DNA of 64,000 bases from contig CAWINZ010000005.1 of the NCBI GenBank assembly GCA_963837695.1, positions 1,488,001 through 1,552,000 of the forward strand. The letters run 5' to 3'. Both the position numbers and the translations under genes were made by a program. The stretch comes from VRUE01 sp963837695. Lineage in GTDB: Bacteria; Actinomycetota; Thermoleophilia; Solirubrobacterales; 70-9. Position 1 is the stretch's first letter, and every line of letters begins with the position of its first letter. Positions 1 to 7,977 of this stretch are shown in pieces. The notes beneath the pieces were generated by a model. It was not told where the DNA came from. It did not search any database and saw only the letters and a program-made list of their open reading frames with translations.

Positions 1-865
1 GCGGGCCGTCGCCGTACTTGTAGAAGCCGCGGCCGCTCTTGCGGCCGAGCAGGCCTTCGCCGACCATCCGCTCCTGGATCGCGCTCGGGCGCCAGCGCTC
101 GGGCTCGCCGCCCTGGCTGTAGAAGGAGCGGGCGACGCTGAGGTTGACGTCGAGGCCGATCAGGTCGATCAGCTCGAAGGGACCCATGCGGAAGCCGCCG
201 CCGAGGCGGACGACGCGGTCGATCGTGGGGGCGTCGGCGACGCCCTCGGCGAGCATTCGCAGCGACTCGAGGCTGAAGGGGCGGGCGAGGCGGTTGGCGA
301 TGAAGCCGGGGCTGTCCTTGGCGCGGATCGGCGTGCGGCCCATTCGCCGCCCGACCTCGGTCGTCGCCTCGAGCGCATCCTCGTCTGCGCGCTCGGTCGC
401 GACGACCTCGACCAGCCTCATGAGTGCCGGCGGGTTGAAGAAGTGCATGCCGACGACGCGCTCGGCATTGGGGGTCTCGGCGGCGATCGCGGTAACCGGC
501 AGCGAGGAGGTGTTGCTGGCCAGGATCGCGTCCGGGCCGCAGGCGGTGGCAAGCGCCGCGAACAGTTCGCGCTTCAGCGCCAGGTCCTCCGGCGCCGCCT
601 CGACGACGAGATCGCAGCCAGCGAGATCGCCGAGGCTCGCGGCCCGGCCGAGCCGGCTGCTGGCGGCTTCGGCGTCGTCCTCGCTCCAGCGGCCTCGCTG
701 GGCGCCCTTTGTCAGGTCGCCGCGCACTCGCTCGACCCCCGCCTCCAGGGCCGCGGAGACCGGGTCGTGCAGCCGGGTCTCGTAGCCGCCGAGCGCGGCG
801 ATCTGGGCGATCCCGGCGCCCATCGTGCCGGCGCCGACGACGCCGACCCGCTCGACCGCGGTCAC
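1..865 (-). CDS. 3-hydroxyacyl-CoA dehydrogenase, C-terminus outside window
   Basis: NAD-dependent oxidation of 3-hydroxyacyl-CoA to 3-ketoacyl-CoA, the third step of beta-oxidation. About 288 residues are visible. The Rossmann motif G-A-G-T-M-G is near residues 11-16, and the family motif VVGMHFFNP carries the catalytic His. The later part reads SPGFIANRL, then a C-terminal helical domain ending in GRKSGRGFYKYGDG. The GTG start overlaps the stop of the enoyl-CoA hydratase gene by four bases (GTGA), so the two are translationally coupled. It could be a 3-hydroxybutyryl-CoA dehydrogenase; chain-length preference cannot be read from sequence. Confidence 0.93.
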   Translation of the reverse strand, partial: MTAVERVGVVGAGTMGAGIAQIAALGGYETRLHDPVSAALEAGVERVRGDLTKGAQRGRWSEDDAEAASSRLGRAASLGDLAGCDLVVEAAPEDLALKRELFAALATACGPDAILASNTSSLPVTAIAAETPNAERVVGMHFFNPPALMRLVEVVATERADEDALEATTEVGRRMGRTPIRAKDSPGFIANRLARPFSLESLRMLAEGVADAPTIDRVVRLGGGFRMGPFELIDLIGLDVNLSVARSFYSQGGEPERWRPSAIQERMVGEGLLGRKSGRGFYKYGDGP

Positions 866-1635
866 TTGCCTTCGAACTTCGGCACGCGCTTCTCGAGGAA
901 GGCTTTCATCCCCTCGACCCGGTCATCGGTCGCCATCGCCAGCTCGTAGAGCCGGCGCTCGTTCTCGAGGCCGGCGGCGAGCGCCGTCTCCTCGGCGGCG
1001 ATCACGGCCTGTTTGACGAGCCTGGCGGCGATCGGCGGCCGCTCGGCGACCGTGTGTGCCAGCGCCAGGGCCTCCTCGAGCCAGCCCCCGTTCTCGGCGA
1101 CTTTGTTGACGAGGCCCAGCTCGAGCGCGGCACTCGCGTCGAAGCGGCGCCCGGTGAGCACGAACTCCATCGTCCGCTGCTTGCCGATCACCCGCGCAAG
1201 GCGTTGGGTGCCACCACCACCGGGGATGATGCCGAGGGTTATCTCGGGCTGACCGAAAACGGCGGTGCTGGAGGCGACGATCATGTCGCAGGCGAGCGCC
1301 AGCTCGCAGCCTCCGCCCAGGGCGTAGCCGGAGACGGCCGCGATCGTCGGAGTTTTCACCGCCGCAAGGCGGCGCCAGAATGAGGAGGACGGGTGGGTGA
1401 GGGCTTCGGCGAAGCTGCGTTCGCTCATCGCCTCGATGTCTGCCCCGGCGGCAAACACCTTCTCGGATCCGGCGATCACGATGCAGCGCACGTTGGGGCC
1501 GGGGTCGAGGCGCTCCAGCTCGTTGATCAGCTCGTCCATCATCTCCGGCGAGAGGGCGTTGAGGGCCTCGGGCCTGTTCAGCCGCAGCAGGGCGACGTGG
1601 GGCTCGTCCAGCGAGGTCTCGACCAGCTCGGGCAT
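862..1635 (-). CDS. Enoyl-CoA hydratase/isomerase (crotonase family)
   Basis: Hydrates trans-2-enoyl-CoA to 3-hydroxyacyl-CoA. The 257 residues match the usual crotonase length. The oxyanion-hole segments are AGADI (about 63-67) and GGG (about 107-109). Both glutamates of true hydratases are present: Glu111 in GGGCELAL and Glu131 in FGQPEIT, followed by GIIPGGGGTQRL. The gene sits between an acyl-CoA dehydrogenase and a 3-hydroxyacyl-CoA dehydrogenase on the same strand with 4-base spacing or overlap, so the three form one beta-oxidation operon. The substrate class (fatty acid, branched chain or phenylacetate) is not resolved. Confidence 0.95.
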   Translation of the reverse strand: MPELVETSLDEPHVALLRLNRPEALNALSPEMMDELINELERLDPGPNVRCIVIAGSEKVFAAGADIEAMSERSFAEALTHPSSSFWRRLAAVKTPTIAAVSGYALGGGCELALACDMIVASSTAVFGQPEITLGIIPGGGGTQRLARVIGKQRTMEFVLTGRRFDASAALELGLVNKVAENGGWLEEALALAHTVAERPPIAARLVKQAVIAAEETALAAGLENERRLYELAMATDDRVEGMKAFLEKRVPKFEGK

Positions 1636-1639
1636 CTGT

Positions 1640-2809
1640 CTACTCCACCTCCATCGGCGTCATCGCGTTGATTCCCGTCGCCGCCCGGCCGATGATCAAC
1701 TTCTGGATCTGCGAGGTCCCCTCGTAGAGGGTCGTCACGCGGGCGTCGCGCAGGTAGCGCTCGACCGGGTAGTCGTCGACGTAGCCGGCGCCGCCGTGAA
1801 CCTGGATCGCCAGGTTTGCGCACTCGACTGCCGACTCGGTCGCGTACAGCTTCGCCACCGAGGTCTCCATCGTGTTCGGCTTGCCTTCGTCCTTGAGCAC
1901 CCCCGCCCGGTAGACGAGCATCCGCGAGGCGTCGCGCTTGACGATCATGTCGGCGATCATCTCCTGGACCAGCTGGAAGCGGGCCAGCGGTACGCCGAAC
2001 TGCTTGCGCTCTTTGGAGTAGGCAACCGAGGCTTCGACGCAGCCGTCGCAGATGCCGACGCAGCCGGCGGCGACGCTGTAGCGACCGTTGTCGAGGGCGC
2101 TCATCGCGACCTTGAAGCCGTCGCCGATCTCACCGAGCATCGCGTCCTCGCCGACCTCGACGTTGTCGAGCGAGAGCTCCGCGGTGTCGGAGGAGCGCAG
2201 ACCGAGCTTGCCGTGGATCTCCTGGGTGGTGAAGCCCTCGCTGGCGGTGGGGACGAGGAAGCAGGCGAGGCCGCGGTGCTTCTTCTCGGGATCGGTCTGG
2301 GCAAAGACCAGCGCCACCTCGGAGAAGTTGCCGAGGCTGATCCACATCTTCTGGCCGCTGATCGACCAGCCGGAGTCGGTCTTGGTCGCGCGGGTGCGCA
2401 GGTTGGCGGCATCGGAACCGGTGTCGGGCTCGGTCAGGCCGAAGCAGCCGAGCGCCTCACCCGAGCAGAGCCGCGGCAGCCACTTCTGCTTCTGCTCCTC
2501 GCTGCCCCACTTCTCGATCGAGCCGGCGACGAGCGAGGTCTGCACGGAGACGACGGTGCGGGCGGAGGAGTCGGCGCGGCCGACCTGCTCGACGATCAGC
2601 CCGTAGCCGATGTAGTCGAGCCCGCGGCCGCCGTATTGCTCGGCGACCGGTGCGCCGAGGTAGCCGACCTCGCCCAGCTTGCTCGCCAGCTCGCGGTCGA
2701 AGCGGGCGGCGCGGTCGTTCTCTTTGACCCGCGGGACGATCTCCCTGTCGGCGAATTCACGCGCGGTTTCGGAGATCAGGCGCTGCTCGTCGCTCAGCTG
2801 GAAGTCCAT
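1640..2809 (-). CDS. Acyl-CoA dehydrogenase
   Basis: FAD-dependent alpha,beta-dehydrogenation of acyl-CoA, passing electrons to ETF. It has 389 residues with the standard order: N-terminal helices (MDFQLSDEQRLISETAREFA), the mid-domain motif CFGLTEPDTGSD, then the C-terminal helical domain with the family signature. The catalytic base is probably Glu363 in TTLYEGTSQIQ, as in short- and medium-chain enzymes. The ATG at 2809 is chosen because it begins the conserved N-terminus and lies one base after the stop of the upstream aminotransferase gene; the longer open frame runs through that gene out of register. Confidence 0.95.
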   Translation of the reverse strand: MDFQLSDEQRLISETAREFADREIVPRVKENDRAARFDRELASKLGEVGYLGAPVAEQYGGRGLDYIGYGLIVEQVGRADSSARTVVSVQTSLVAGSIEKWGSEEQKQKWLPRLCSGEALGCFGLTEPDTGSDAANLRTRATKTDSGWSISGQKMWISLGNFSEVALVFAQTDPEKKHRGLACFLVPTASEGFTTQEIHGKLGLRSSDTAELSLDNVEVGEDAMLGEIGDGFKVAMSALDNGRYSVAAGCVGICDGCVEASVAYSKERKQFGVPLARFQLVQEMIADMIVKRDASRMLVYRAGVLKDEGKPNTMETSVAKLYATESAVECANLAIQVHGGAGYVDDYPVERYLRDARVTTLYEGTSQIQKLIIGRAATGINAMTPMEVE

Positions 2810-2810
2810 C

Positions 2811-3623
2811 TCACTCCTTCTCGTCAGTCGTCTTCGAAAGCTCGTCGCGCAGGGTCGCCGCGAAGGACTCCTGGGCCTCGCGGGTGCGGGGGCCGGGCGC
2901 CTCGGCCAGCGGCTTGCCGTCGATCGCGGCGACCGCCTGGATCTCGCGCGTGGTCGAGGCGAGGAAAGCCTCCCCGGCACTGCGCAGGTCGGCGACGGGC
3001 CAGGCGCCCTCCTCGACGTCGAGCGCCTTGACCAGGCGGTCGCGGGTGATCGACTCGAGCACGCCGACGTCGAGTGCAGGGGTGCGCAGGTCGCCCTCGG
3101 GAGAGACCCAGAAGATCGCGGAGGTGGGCGGCTCGAGCACGGTCCCGTCGGGTTGGACCAGCACGGCCTCGTCGGCTCCCTGCTCCTTCGCAAGGCGCGT
3201 CGCCTGCATGTTGGCCGCGTAAGAGAGCGACTTGACCCCGGTAAGGATCACGCTCGGGCAGTAGGTGACGGTGGCGAGGCTGAGCGTCTCGGCATGTGCG
3301 GGGATCGGCTCGACCGCGGCGATGCGGCGACCGCCGCGGGTGACGATCAGCCGCAACTGGCCGTCGGGGCCTCCGGCCTCGGTCAGCAGCGCGTCTATCT
3401 CGCGCTCCAGCGCGGCGCGATCGAACTCGAGCCGGATCGCCGCCGCGGAGCGCTCCAGCCGGTCCAGGTGGTCGCCGAGCGCGAAGGGCCGGCCCTCGTA
3501 GAGCCGGATCACCTCGAAGGCGCCGTCGCCGCGGTAGAGCCCGTCGTCCTTCATCGGCACCATCGCCTCGACGGTGGCCGTCACTCGTCCATCGACACTC
3601 GCCAGTTCCTCGAGCTTGGTCAT
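2811..3623 (-). CDS. Class IV PLP aminotransferase (BCAT / aminodeoxychorismate lyase fold)
   Basis: A 270-residue fold-type IV PLP enzyme. The PLP lysine is Lys131 in VKSLSYAANMQAT, and Glu164 in PDGTVLE fits the cofactor-ring contact. The sequence is typical of branched-chain or D-amino-acid aminotransferase-like proteins; the residues after Glu164 read PPTSAIF rather than the more usual Asn-containing segment, so substrate choice is open. Its place between thiolase and acyl-CoA dehydrogenase genes suggests branched-chain amino acid breakdown, where transamination precedes acyl-CoA oxidation. That is inference from context. Confidence 0.85.
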   Translation of the reverse strand: MTKLEELASVDGRVTATVEAMVPMKDDGLYRGDGAFEVIRLYEGRPFALGDHLDRLERSAAAIRLEFDRAALEREIDALLTEAGGPDGQLRLIVTRGGRRIAAVEPIPAHAETLSLATVTYCPSVILTGVKSLSYAANMQATRLAKEQGADEAVLVQPDGTVLEPPTSAIFWVSPEGDLRTPALDVGVLESITRDRLVKALDVEEGAWPVADLRSAGEAFLASTTREIQAVAAIDGKPLAEAPGPRTREAQESFAATLRDELSKTTDEKE

Positions 3624-3654
3624 CGCCGCGCGAGGCTACCTGACCCTTCCCCGC

Positions 3655-3702
3655 CAGGATGGACGCTTCTACCCCCCATAGGGGACAAAAGACTCCATCC
3701 TG
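3655..3702. repeat. Palindromic hairpin element, copy 1
   Basis: A dyad in the gap between two minus-strand genes. Outer arms CAGGATGGA (3655-3663) and TCCATCCTG (3694-3702) are perfect complements, and an inner C-run/G-run core surrounds ATA. The inner 38 bases (3660-3697) have the same length and layout as the element at 60087-60124: TGGAC at one end, TCCA at the other, a CCCC/GGGG core and an AAAG segment. It has no T-tract, so it is more like a dispersed palindrome than a simple terminator. Confidence 0.6.
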
Positions 3703-3710
3703 TCGCCTGG

Positions 3711-4913
3711 TCAGACCGCTTCGAAGACCGTCGCGAGGCCCTGGCCGACGCCCACGCACATGGTCGCGATGCCGTAGCGGCCCTTGCGGCGGCGCAGCTC
3801 GCGGATCAGGGTGGTGGCGAGGCGGGCGCCGGAGCAGCCGAGTGGGTGGCCGAGGGCGATTGCGCCGCCGTTGACGTTGAGCCGGTCTTCTTCGATGCCG
3901 AGCTCGCGGGCGCAGGCGAGCACCTGTGAGGCGAAGGCCTCGTTCAGCTCGATCAGGTCGATCTGGTCGAGGGTGAGTCCGGCCGCGGCCAGGGCGCGGG
4001 GGACGGCGACGGCTGGGCCGATCCCCATGTAGGCGGGGTCGACGCCGGCGACGCCGCTGGTCAGGACGCGCGCCAGCGGCTCGGCGCCGAGCTTCTCGAC
4101 TCCGGCCTCGGAGGCGACCAGCAGGCAGGCGGCGCCGTCGTTGAGGGTCGAGGCGTTGCCGGCGGTGACCGTGCCGCCCTCGCGAAAGGCGGGTCGGAGC
4201 TTTGCCATCTTCTCCAGCGAGGCGTCGGGGCGCGGTCCCTCGTCGGCCTCGACGAGAACCGTCTCGCGCCGTCCTTTGGGTGCCTCGATCGGGACGATCT
4301 CCTCGGCGAACAGCCCGGCCTCGGCGGCGGCGACCGCGCGCTGGTGGCTGCGCAGGGCGAAGGCGTCCTGGTCCTCACGGGTGATCCCGTAGCGCGCGGC
4401 GACGTTCTCGCCGGTCTCGCCCATCGACTCGGTTGAGACGCCGAGCTCGGCCATGCGCGGGTTGACGAAGCGCCAACCCAGGGTCGTGTCGTGCATCGTC
4501 TGCTCGCCGCGCGGCAGGGCGCGCTCCGGCTTGCCGACGACCCAGGGGGCGCGACTCATCGACTCGACCCCGCCGGCCAGGTAGAAGTCGCCCTCGCCGA
4601 GCTTGACCGCGCGGGCGGCGCAGTTGACCGCCTCCAGGCCCGAGGCGCAGAGGCGGTTGACCGTGGCTCCCGGAACGCTCTCGGGCAGGCCGGCGAGCAG
4701 CGCCGCCATCCGGGCCACGTCGCGGTTGTCCTCGCCCGACTGGTTGGCGGCGCCGAAGTAGACGTCGACGATCTCGGCCGGGTCGACCCCGGTGCGCTCG
4801 ACGACGGCGCGGACGACGTGGGCGGCGAGGTCGTCGGGACGCACGGTGGAGAGCGCGCCGCGGTAGGAGCCCATCGGGGTGCGGACCGCGTCGACTATGA
4901 AGGCGTCAGGCAT
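3711..4913 (-). CDS. Acetyl-CoA C-acetyltransferase (thiolase)
   Basis: Thiolytic cleavage of 3-ketoacyl-CoA, or the reverse condensation. It has 400 residues from the preferred start MPDAFIVDAVRTPMG; an ATG three codons upstream at 4922 is possible. The catalytic triad is visible: Cys89 in NRLCASGLEAVN, His356 in GHPLGCSGAR and Cys386 in MCVGVGQG. It completes the beta-oxidation set on this strand, separated from the aminotransferase gene by about 90 bases that hold a palindrome. The family is broad (FadA, PcaF and PaaJ types), so chain length is not assigned. Confidence 0.95.
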   Translation of the reverse strand: MPDAFIVDAVRTPMGSYRGALSTVRPDDLAAHVVRAVVERTGVDPAEIVDVYFGAANQSGEDNRDVARMAALLAGLPESVPGATVNRLCASGLEAVNCAARAVKLGEGDFYLAGGVESMSRAPWVVGKPERALPRGEQTMHDTTLGWRFVNPRMAELGVSTESMGETGENVAARYGITREDQDAFALRSHQRAVAAAEAGLFAEEIVPIEAPKGRRETVLVEADEGPRPDASLEKMAKLRPAFREGGTVTAGNASTLNDGAACLLVASEAGVEKLGAEPLARVLTSGVAGVDPAYMGIGPAVAVPRALAAAGLTLDQIDLIELNEAFASQVLACARELGIEEDRLNVNGGAIALGHPLGCSGARLATTLIRELRRRKGRYGIATMCVGVGQGLATVFEAV

Positions 4914-4960
4914 GGAGCGCATTAAAGGCGAAGCGGGCCGACGCCCGTATCCTGGACCCC

Positions 4961-5251
4961 ATGGGTTTCGTCCTGCTCACCCTCGGCATGCTGGCCGTGA
5001 TCATCGGCGTTCTGATGCTGATCGGCCACTTCTACCAGGGCAGCAGCGCGGACCTGGTCGACTGGAAGCCGACCCGCAGCCCCGAAGTCGAGGCGCAGAA
5101 CGAGATCGACGACGTGCGGCAGATGGTCGAGGCGCAGAACGAGATGCGCCGCCGCCGCGGGGCCGCCGAGGTCGACGAGAGAAAGCTGCGGGCCGAGGTC
5201 GAAGCGGAGGAGCTGGAGCGGCTCCGCCGCGGCGACCCGTTCGGGGCTTGA
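4961..5251 (+). CDS. Small membrane-anchored coiled-coil protein
   Basis: A 96-residue protein of no family I recognise. Residues about 3-23 form one hydrophobic helix (FVLLTLGMLAVIIGVLMLIG). The rest is highly charged and helical with Glu/Arg/Ala-rich heptad-like segments, so it looks like a single-pass membrane protein with a cytoplasmic coiled coil. It is divergent from the thiolase gene and 13 bases before the next gene, with which it probably shares a transcript. Confidence 0.7.
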   Translation: MGFVLLTLGMLAVIIGVLMLIGHFYQGSSADLVDWKPTRSPEVEAQNEIDDVRQMVEAQNEMRRRRGAAEVDERKLRAEVEAEELERLRRGDPFGA

Positions 5252-5264
5252 GGGCGAGGCGGCC

Positions 5265-5714
5265 GTGGCGCGGGCGCTGATCGTCGGCTGCGGCTGTCGC
5301 GGGCGGCAGCTCGGCGAGGGGTTGCTCGCCGAGGGCTGGCAGGTGCGCGGGACGAGCCGCCGCGAGGAGGGCCTGGCGGCGATCGAGGCAGCGGGGATCG
5401 AGCCCGCCCTCGCCGACCCTGAGGCCCCGGGCGCGTTGCTCGACCTGGTCGGCGACGTTGCCGCTGTGTACTGGCTGCTCGGCTCCGCCGGGGGTCCCGC
5501 CGAGAACCTCGAGGCGATCCACGGCCCGCGGCTCGAGCGCTTTCTCGAGCGGCTGGTCGAAACTCCGGTGCGGCGTTTCGTCTACGAGGCGGATGGCAGC
5601 GTCGACTCGGCGATCCTCGAGCAGGGGGCGTCGATCGTGCGGGCCGCCGGTGAGCGCTGGCGCATTCCGGTCGACGTGGTCGGCCGCCAAATCGATATAG
5701 CTAAACTCGGATAG
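5265..5714 (+). CDS. NAD(P)-binding Rossmann protein, epimerase-like
   Basis: A 149-residue protein starting with GTG. The N-terminus ARALIVGCGCRGRQLGEGLL is a nucleotide-binding beta-alpha-beta loop, followed by a segment like those of short NAD-dependent epimerase/reductase relatives. It is about half the usual length of that fold and lacks a visible catalytic Tyr-Lys pair, so it may be a minimal binding protein. Its 3' end overlaps the likely promoter region of the peroxiredoxin gene. Confidence 0.65.
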   Translation: MARALIVGCGCRGRQLGEGLLAEGWQVRGTSRREEGLAAIEAAGIEPALADPEAPGALLDLVGDVAAVYWLLGSAGGPAENLEAIHGPRLERFLERLVETPVRRFVYEADGSVDSAILEQGASIVRAAGERWRIPVDVVGRQIDIAKLG

Positions 5715-5754
5715 GGATTAAGGCAATACGCCGAACGCGAAAGGAGCTGGTCCG

Positions 5755-6423
5755 ATGGCGCTGCAACTTGGCGACGTAGCACCCGATTTCGAGGCCGAGA
5801 CGACCGACGGCCGGATCAAGTTTCACGACTGGATCGGCGACTCCTGGGCGGTGCTGTTCTCGCACCCGAAGGACTTCACCCCGGTCTGCACGACGGAGCT
5901 CGGCTACATGGCGAGCATCGAGCCCGAGTTCGCCAAGCGCGGCGTGAAAATCATCGGCCTCTCGATCGACGCGCTCGACCGGCACGAGGAGTGGGCGAAG
6001 GACATCGAGGACACGCAGGGGACCGCGCCGAACTACCCGATCATCGGCGATACCGACTTCAACGTCGCGAGGCTCTACGGGATGCTGCCGGGGGACGTCT
6101 CGGGCAGTGCCGCGGACCGCACCCCGGCCGACAACCAGACCGTCCGCAACGTCTTCGTCATCGGCCCCGACAAGAAGATCAAACTGATCCTCGTCTACCC
6201 GATGACGACCGGGCGCAACTTCGACGAGGTCCTGCGCGTGATCGACTCGCTACAGCTCACCGCCAAGCACAAAGTCGCCACCCCGGCCCAGTGGCAGCAG
6301 GGCGACGACGTGATCATCTCCGGCTCGGTCTCCAACGACGAAGCGAAGGAGACCTACCCGGACGGCTGGGAAGAGCCGCGTCCCTACATCCGCATCGTGC
6401 CTCAACCAGGGAAGTCCTCTTAG
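5755..6423 (+). CDS. 1-Cys peroxiredoxin (Prx6/AhpC-TSA family)
   Basis: Reduces hydrogen and organic peroxides through a peroxidatic cysteine, Cys45 in the motif HPKDFTPVCTTELG. The 222-residue length and the C-terminal extension with PNYPIIGD and PADNQTVRN match the Prx6 group. A strong ribosome site AAAGGAG lies 8 bases before the ATG. The stop codon TAG is supplied by the first bases of the MITE-like element that follows; without the insertion the frame would end in TAA at the same place. Confidence 0.95.
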   Translation: MALQLGDVAPDFEAETTDGRIKFHDWIGDSWAVLFSHPKDFTPVCTTELGYMASIEPEFAKRGVKIIGLSIDALDRHEEWAKDIEDTQGTAPNYPIIGDTDFNVARLYGMLPGDVSGSAADRTPADNQTVRNVFVIGPDKKIKLILVYPMTTGRNFDEVLRVIDSLQLTAKHKVATPAQWQQGDDVIISGSVSNDEAKETYPDGWEEPRPYIRIVPQPGKSS

Positions 6424-6536
6424 AGCCCATCCGGCAGGGGTTCCACTTAACTTTTTCGATGTGGCGCCGGCGGGCTGTCGCCCGGGACCCACACCAAAAA
6501 AGTACAAGACGTTCCACCCCTACCGGATGGGCTCTA
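6421..6536. mobile_element. MITE-like element with 19-bp terminal inverted repeats
   Basis: A 116-bp interval exactly filling the gap between two convergent genes. The ends GAGCCCATCCGGCAGGGGT (from 6423) and the complement of 6516-6534 are identical apart from one base, and both are flanked by TA (6421-6422 and 6535-6536). Weaker inverted similarity continues inward around CTTTTT. There is no coding capacity. A 2-bp TA duplication with GAGCC-type ends resembles IS5/IS427-group or IS630-type non-autonomous derivatives; that link is inference. Confidence 0.75.
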
Positions 6537-7058
6537 AGCGAGGCGCCTGAGTAGGTCGCCCACGATCCGCGCGGTCGCCCCCCAGATCATGTGGCCTTCG
6601 ACCTCGTAGGTGGGGGTGTGGATGGGGACGCCGCGGCGGATCAGGCGGCGCATCTCGTAGCCATCGCGGAGGACGTCGAGCGAGAAGGTGAGCACGGTCT
6701 CGACCTCGGAAGGGTTGGGCTTCAGATCCAGGTCGCTTGGGTGGGGGATCCTGCCGACGAAGGGGTGGATCCGGTAGCCGGTGACGAAGGTGCCCGTCGT
6801 GGGCAGCTCCTCGCCGAGCTCGACGACCGCAGAGTCGAGGCCGATCTCCTCCTCGGCCTCGCGCAGCGCGGTGGTCGCGAGGTCGGCGTCGGCGTCGTCC
6901 CTGCGCCCGCCGGGGAACGAGATCTCGCCGGCGTGCCGGCGCAGGTCCGCGCGCCGCTCGGTGAAGATCAGGCCGGGTTCGTCGGGCCAGCCGTAGAGCG
7001 GCAGCAGGACCGCCGCGTCAATCTGAGATCTCATCCCGACTGAGACGGCGAAAACCAA
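6534..7058 (-). CDS. Nudix hydrolase, CoA pyrophosphatase type
   Basis: Probably hydrolyses CoA or acyl-CoA to phosphopantetheine and 3',5'-ADP. The 174-residue protein has the CoA-Nudix signature (FTERRADLRRHAGEISFPGG) directly before the Nudix box (GGRRDDAD...ALREAEEEIGL). Context fits, as beta-oxidation genes lie nearby. The first Met is at 7058, but the ATG ten codons later or a nearby start is also possible. Its stop codon lies in the right end of the MITE-like element. Confidence 0.88.
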   Translation of the reverse strand: MVFAVSVGMRSQIDAAVLLPLYGWPDEPGLIFTERRADLRRHAGEISFPGGRRDDADADLATTALREAEEEIGLDSAVVELGEELPTTGTFVTGYRIHPFVGRIPHPSDLDLKPNPSEVETVLTFSLDVLRDGYEMRRLIRRGVPIHTPTYEVEGHMIWGATARIVGDLLRRLA

Positions 7059-7160
7059 GCCTGGCTAGGACGCAGGGAGGTCGACAAGGGGAGCGCACAT
7101 TAGTGCGTGACCCGCAGGCGGCCGACCGAGGACACCGCCAGGCGCCGGTTTGCAGCCGTC

Positions 7161-7973
7161 TCAAATGATGACCTGCACCGTGCCGCCATCCACCGACCAG
7201 GCGGCGCCGCTCACGTAGGAGGCGCGCTCGGAGCAGAGGAAGACGATCGCGGCGGCGATCTCCTCGACCTCGGCGAGGCGCCCGATCGGCCGCTTCGCGC
7301 CGGCTTCGGCAAGCGCGGCCTCGCGACTGTCCGCGCCGGACATCTCGTGCGACTGGTCGAGCAGGCCGCCCGGCTCCATCCACATCTCGCCTTCCACGGG
7401 CCCGGGACAGATCGCGTTGACGAGCACGCCCCGTTTCGCGTAGCGGTCCGCGAAGAGGCGCGAGAGCGAGAGCTCGGCCGCCTTCGCCACCGAGTACTCG
7501 GGCATCGACGCTGAGGGCCGCTTGCCGGCGGTTGAGCAGACGTTGACGATTCGTCCCCAGCCGCGCTCGGCCATCGGCCGGGCGGCCGCGCGCATCGCCC
7601 GCAGCGGCGCCATCACGTTGAGCTCGTACTGGGCGTACCAGTCCTCCTCGGGAACGTCGTCGAGGTCGCGCCACTGCGCGGCGCCGGCGTTGTTGACGAG
7701 GACGTCGAGGCCACCGAAGTGCTCTGTCGCGGTCGCCAGCATCCGCTCTCCGGCGTCTGTGTCGGTCACGTCGAGGATCAGTGCCTCGGCCCGTCCACCG
7801 GAATCGGCGCCAGCGGCTGAGGCCGCGACCACGGCGCCGGCCAGTCGCTCCTCGTGGCGACCCACCAACAGCACGTCCGCGCCCTCGGCGCAGAGCAGCC
7901 GCGCCGTCTCCCGCCCGATCCCGCGGCTGGCGCCGGTGACGACGCAGGTGCGCCCCTTCAGTCCGAGGTCCAT
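7161..7973 (-). CDS. Short-chain dehydrogenase/reductase
   Basis: A 270-residue classical SDR. The cofactor motif TGASRGIG is at 13-20, NNAG at about 94-97, and catalytic Ser147, Tyr160 and Lys164 (YSVAK) are present. The basic residue after the glycine motif and Arg39 in VGRH suggest NADP. It is preceded by the GMC oxidoreductase gene on the same strand with 4 bases between them, so both probably act in one oxidation pathway on an alcohol substrate. The substrate is unknown. Confidence 0.9.
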   Translation of the reverse strand: MDLGLKGRTCVVTGASRGIGRETARLLCAEGADVLLVGRHEERLAGAVVAASAAGADSGGRAEALILDVTDTDAGERMLATATEHFGGLDVLVNNAGAAQWRDLDDVPEEDWYAQYELNVMAPLRAMRAAARPMAERGWGRIVNVCSTAGKRPSASMPEYSVAKAAELSLSRLFADRYAKRGVLVNAICPGPVEGEMWMEPGGLLDQSHEMSGADSREAALAEAGAKRPIGRLAEVEEIAAAIVFLCSERASYVSGAAWSVDGGTVQVII

Positions 7974-7977
7974 ACCG

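Noticed and set aside
1397..3031. Large plus-strand frames across the beta-oxidation genes
   Set aside because: Composition (Arg/Ala/Gly-rich) and lack of motifs show shadows of the minus-strand genes, which have full catalytic motifs.
3164..3190. Frameshift between the acyl-CoA dehydrogenase and aminotransferase genes
   Set aside because: The long continuous frame (1640-3193) crosses the aminotransferase out of register; both genes have their own good starts and stops.
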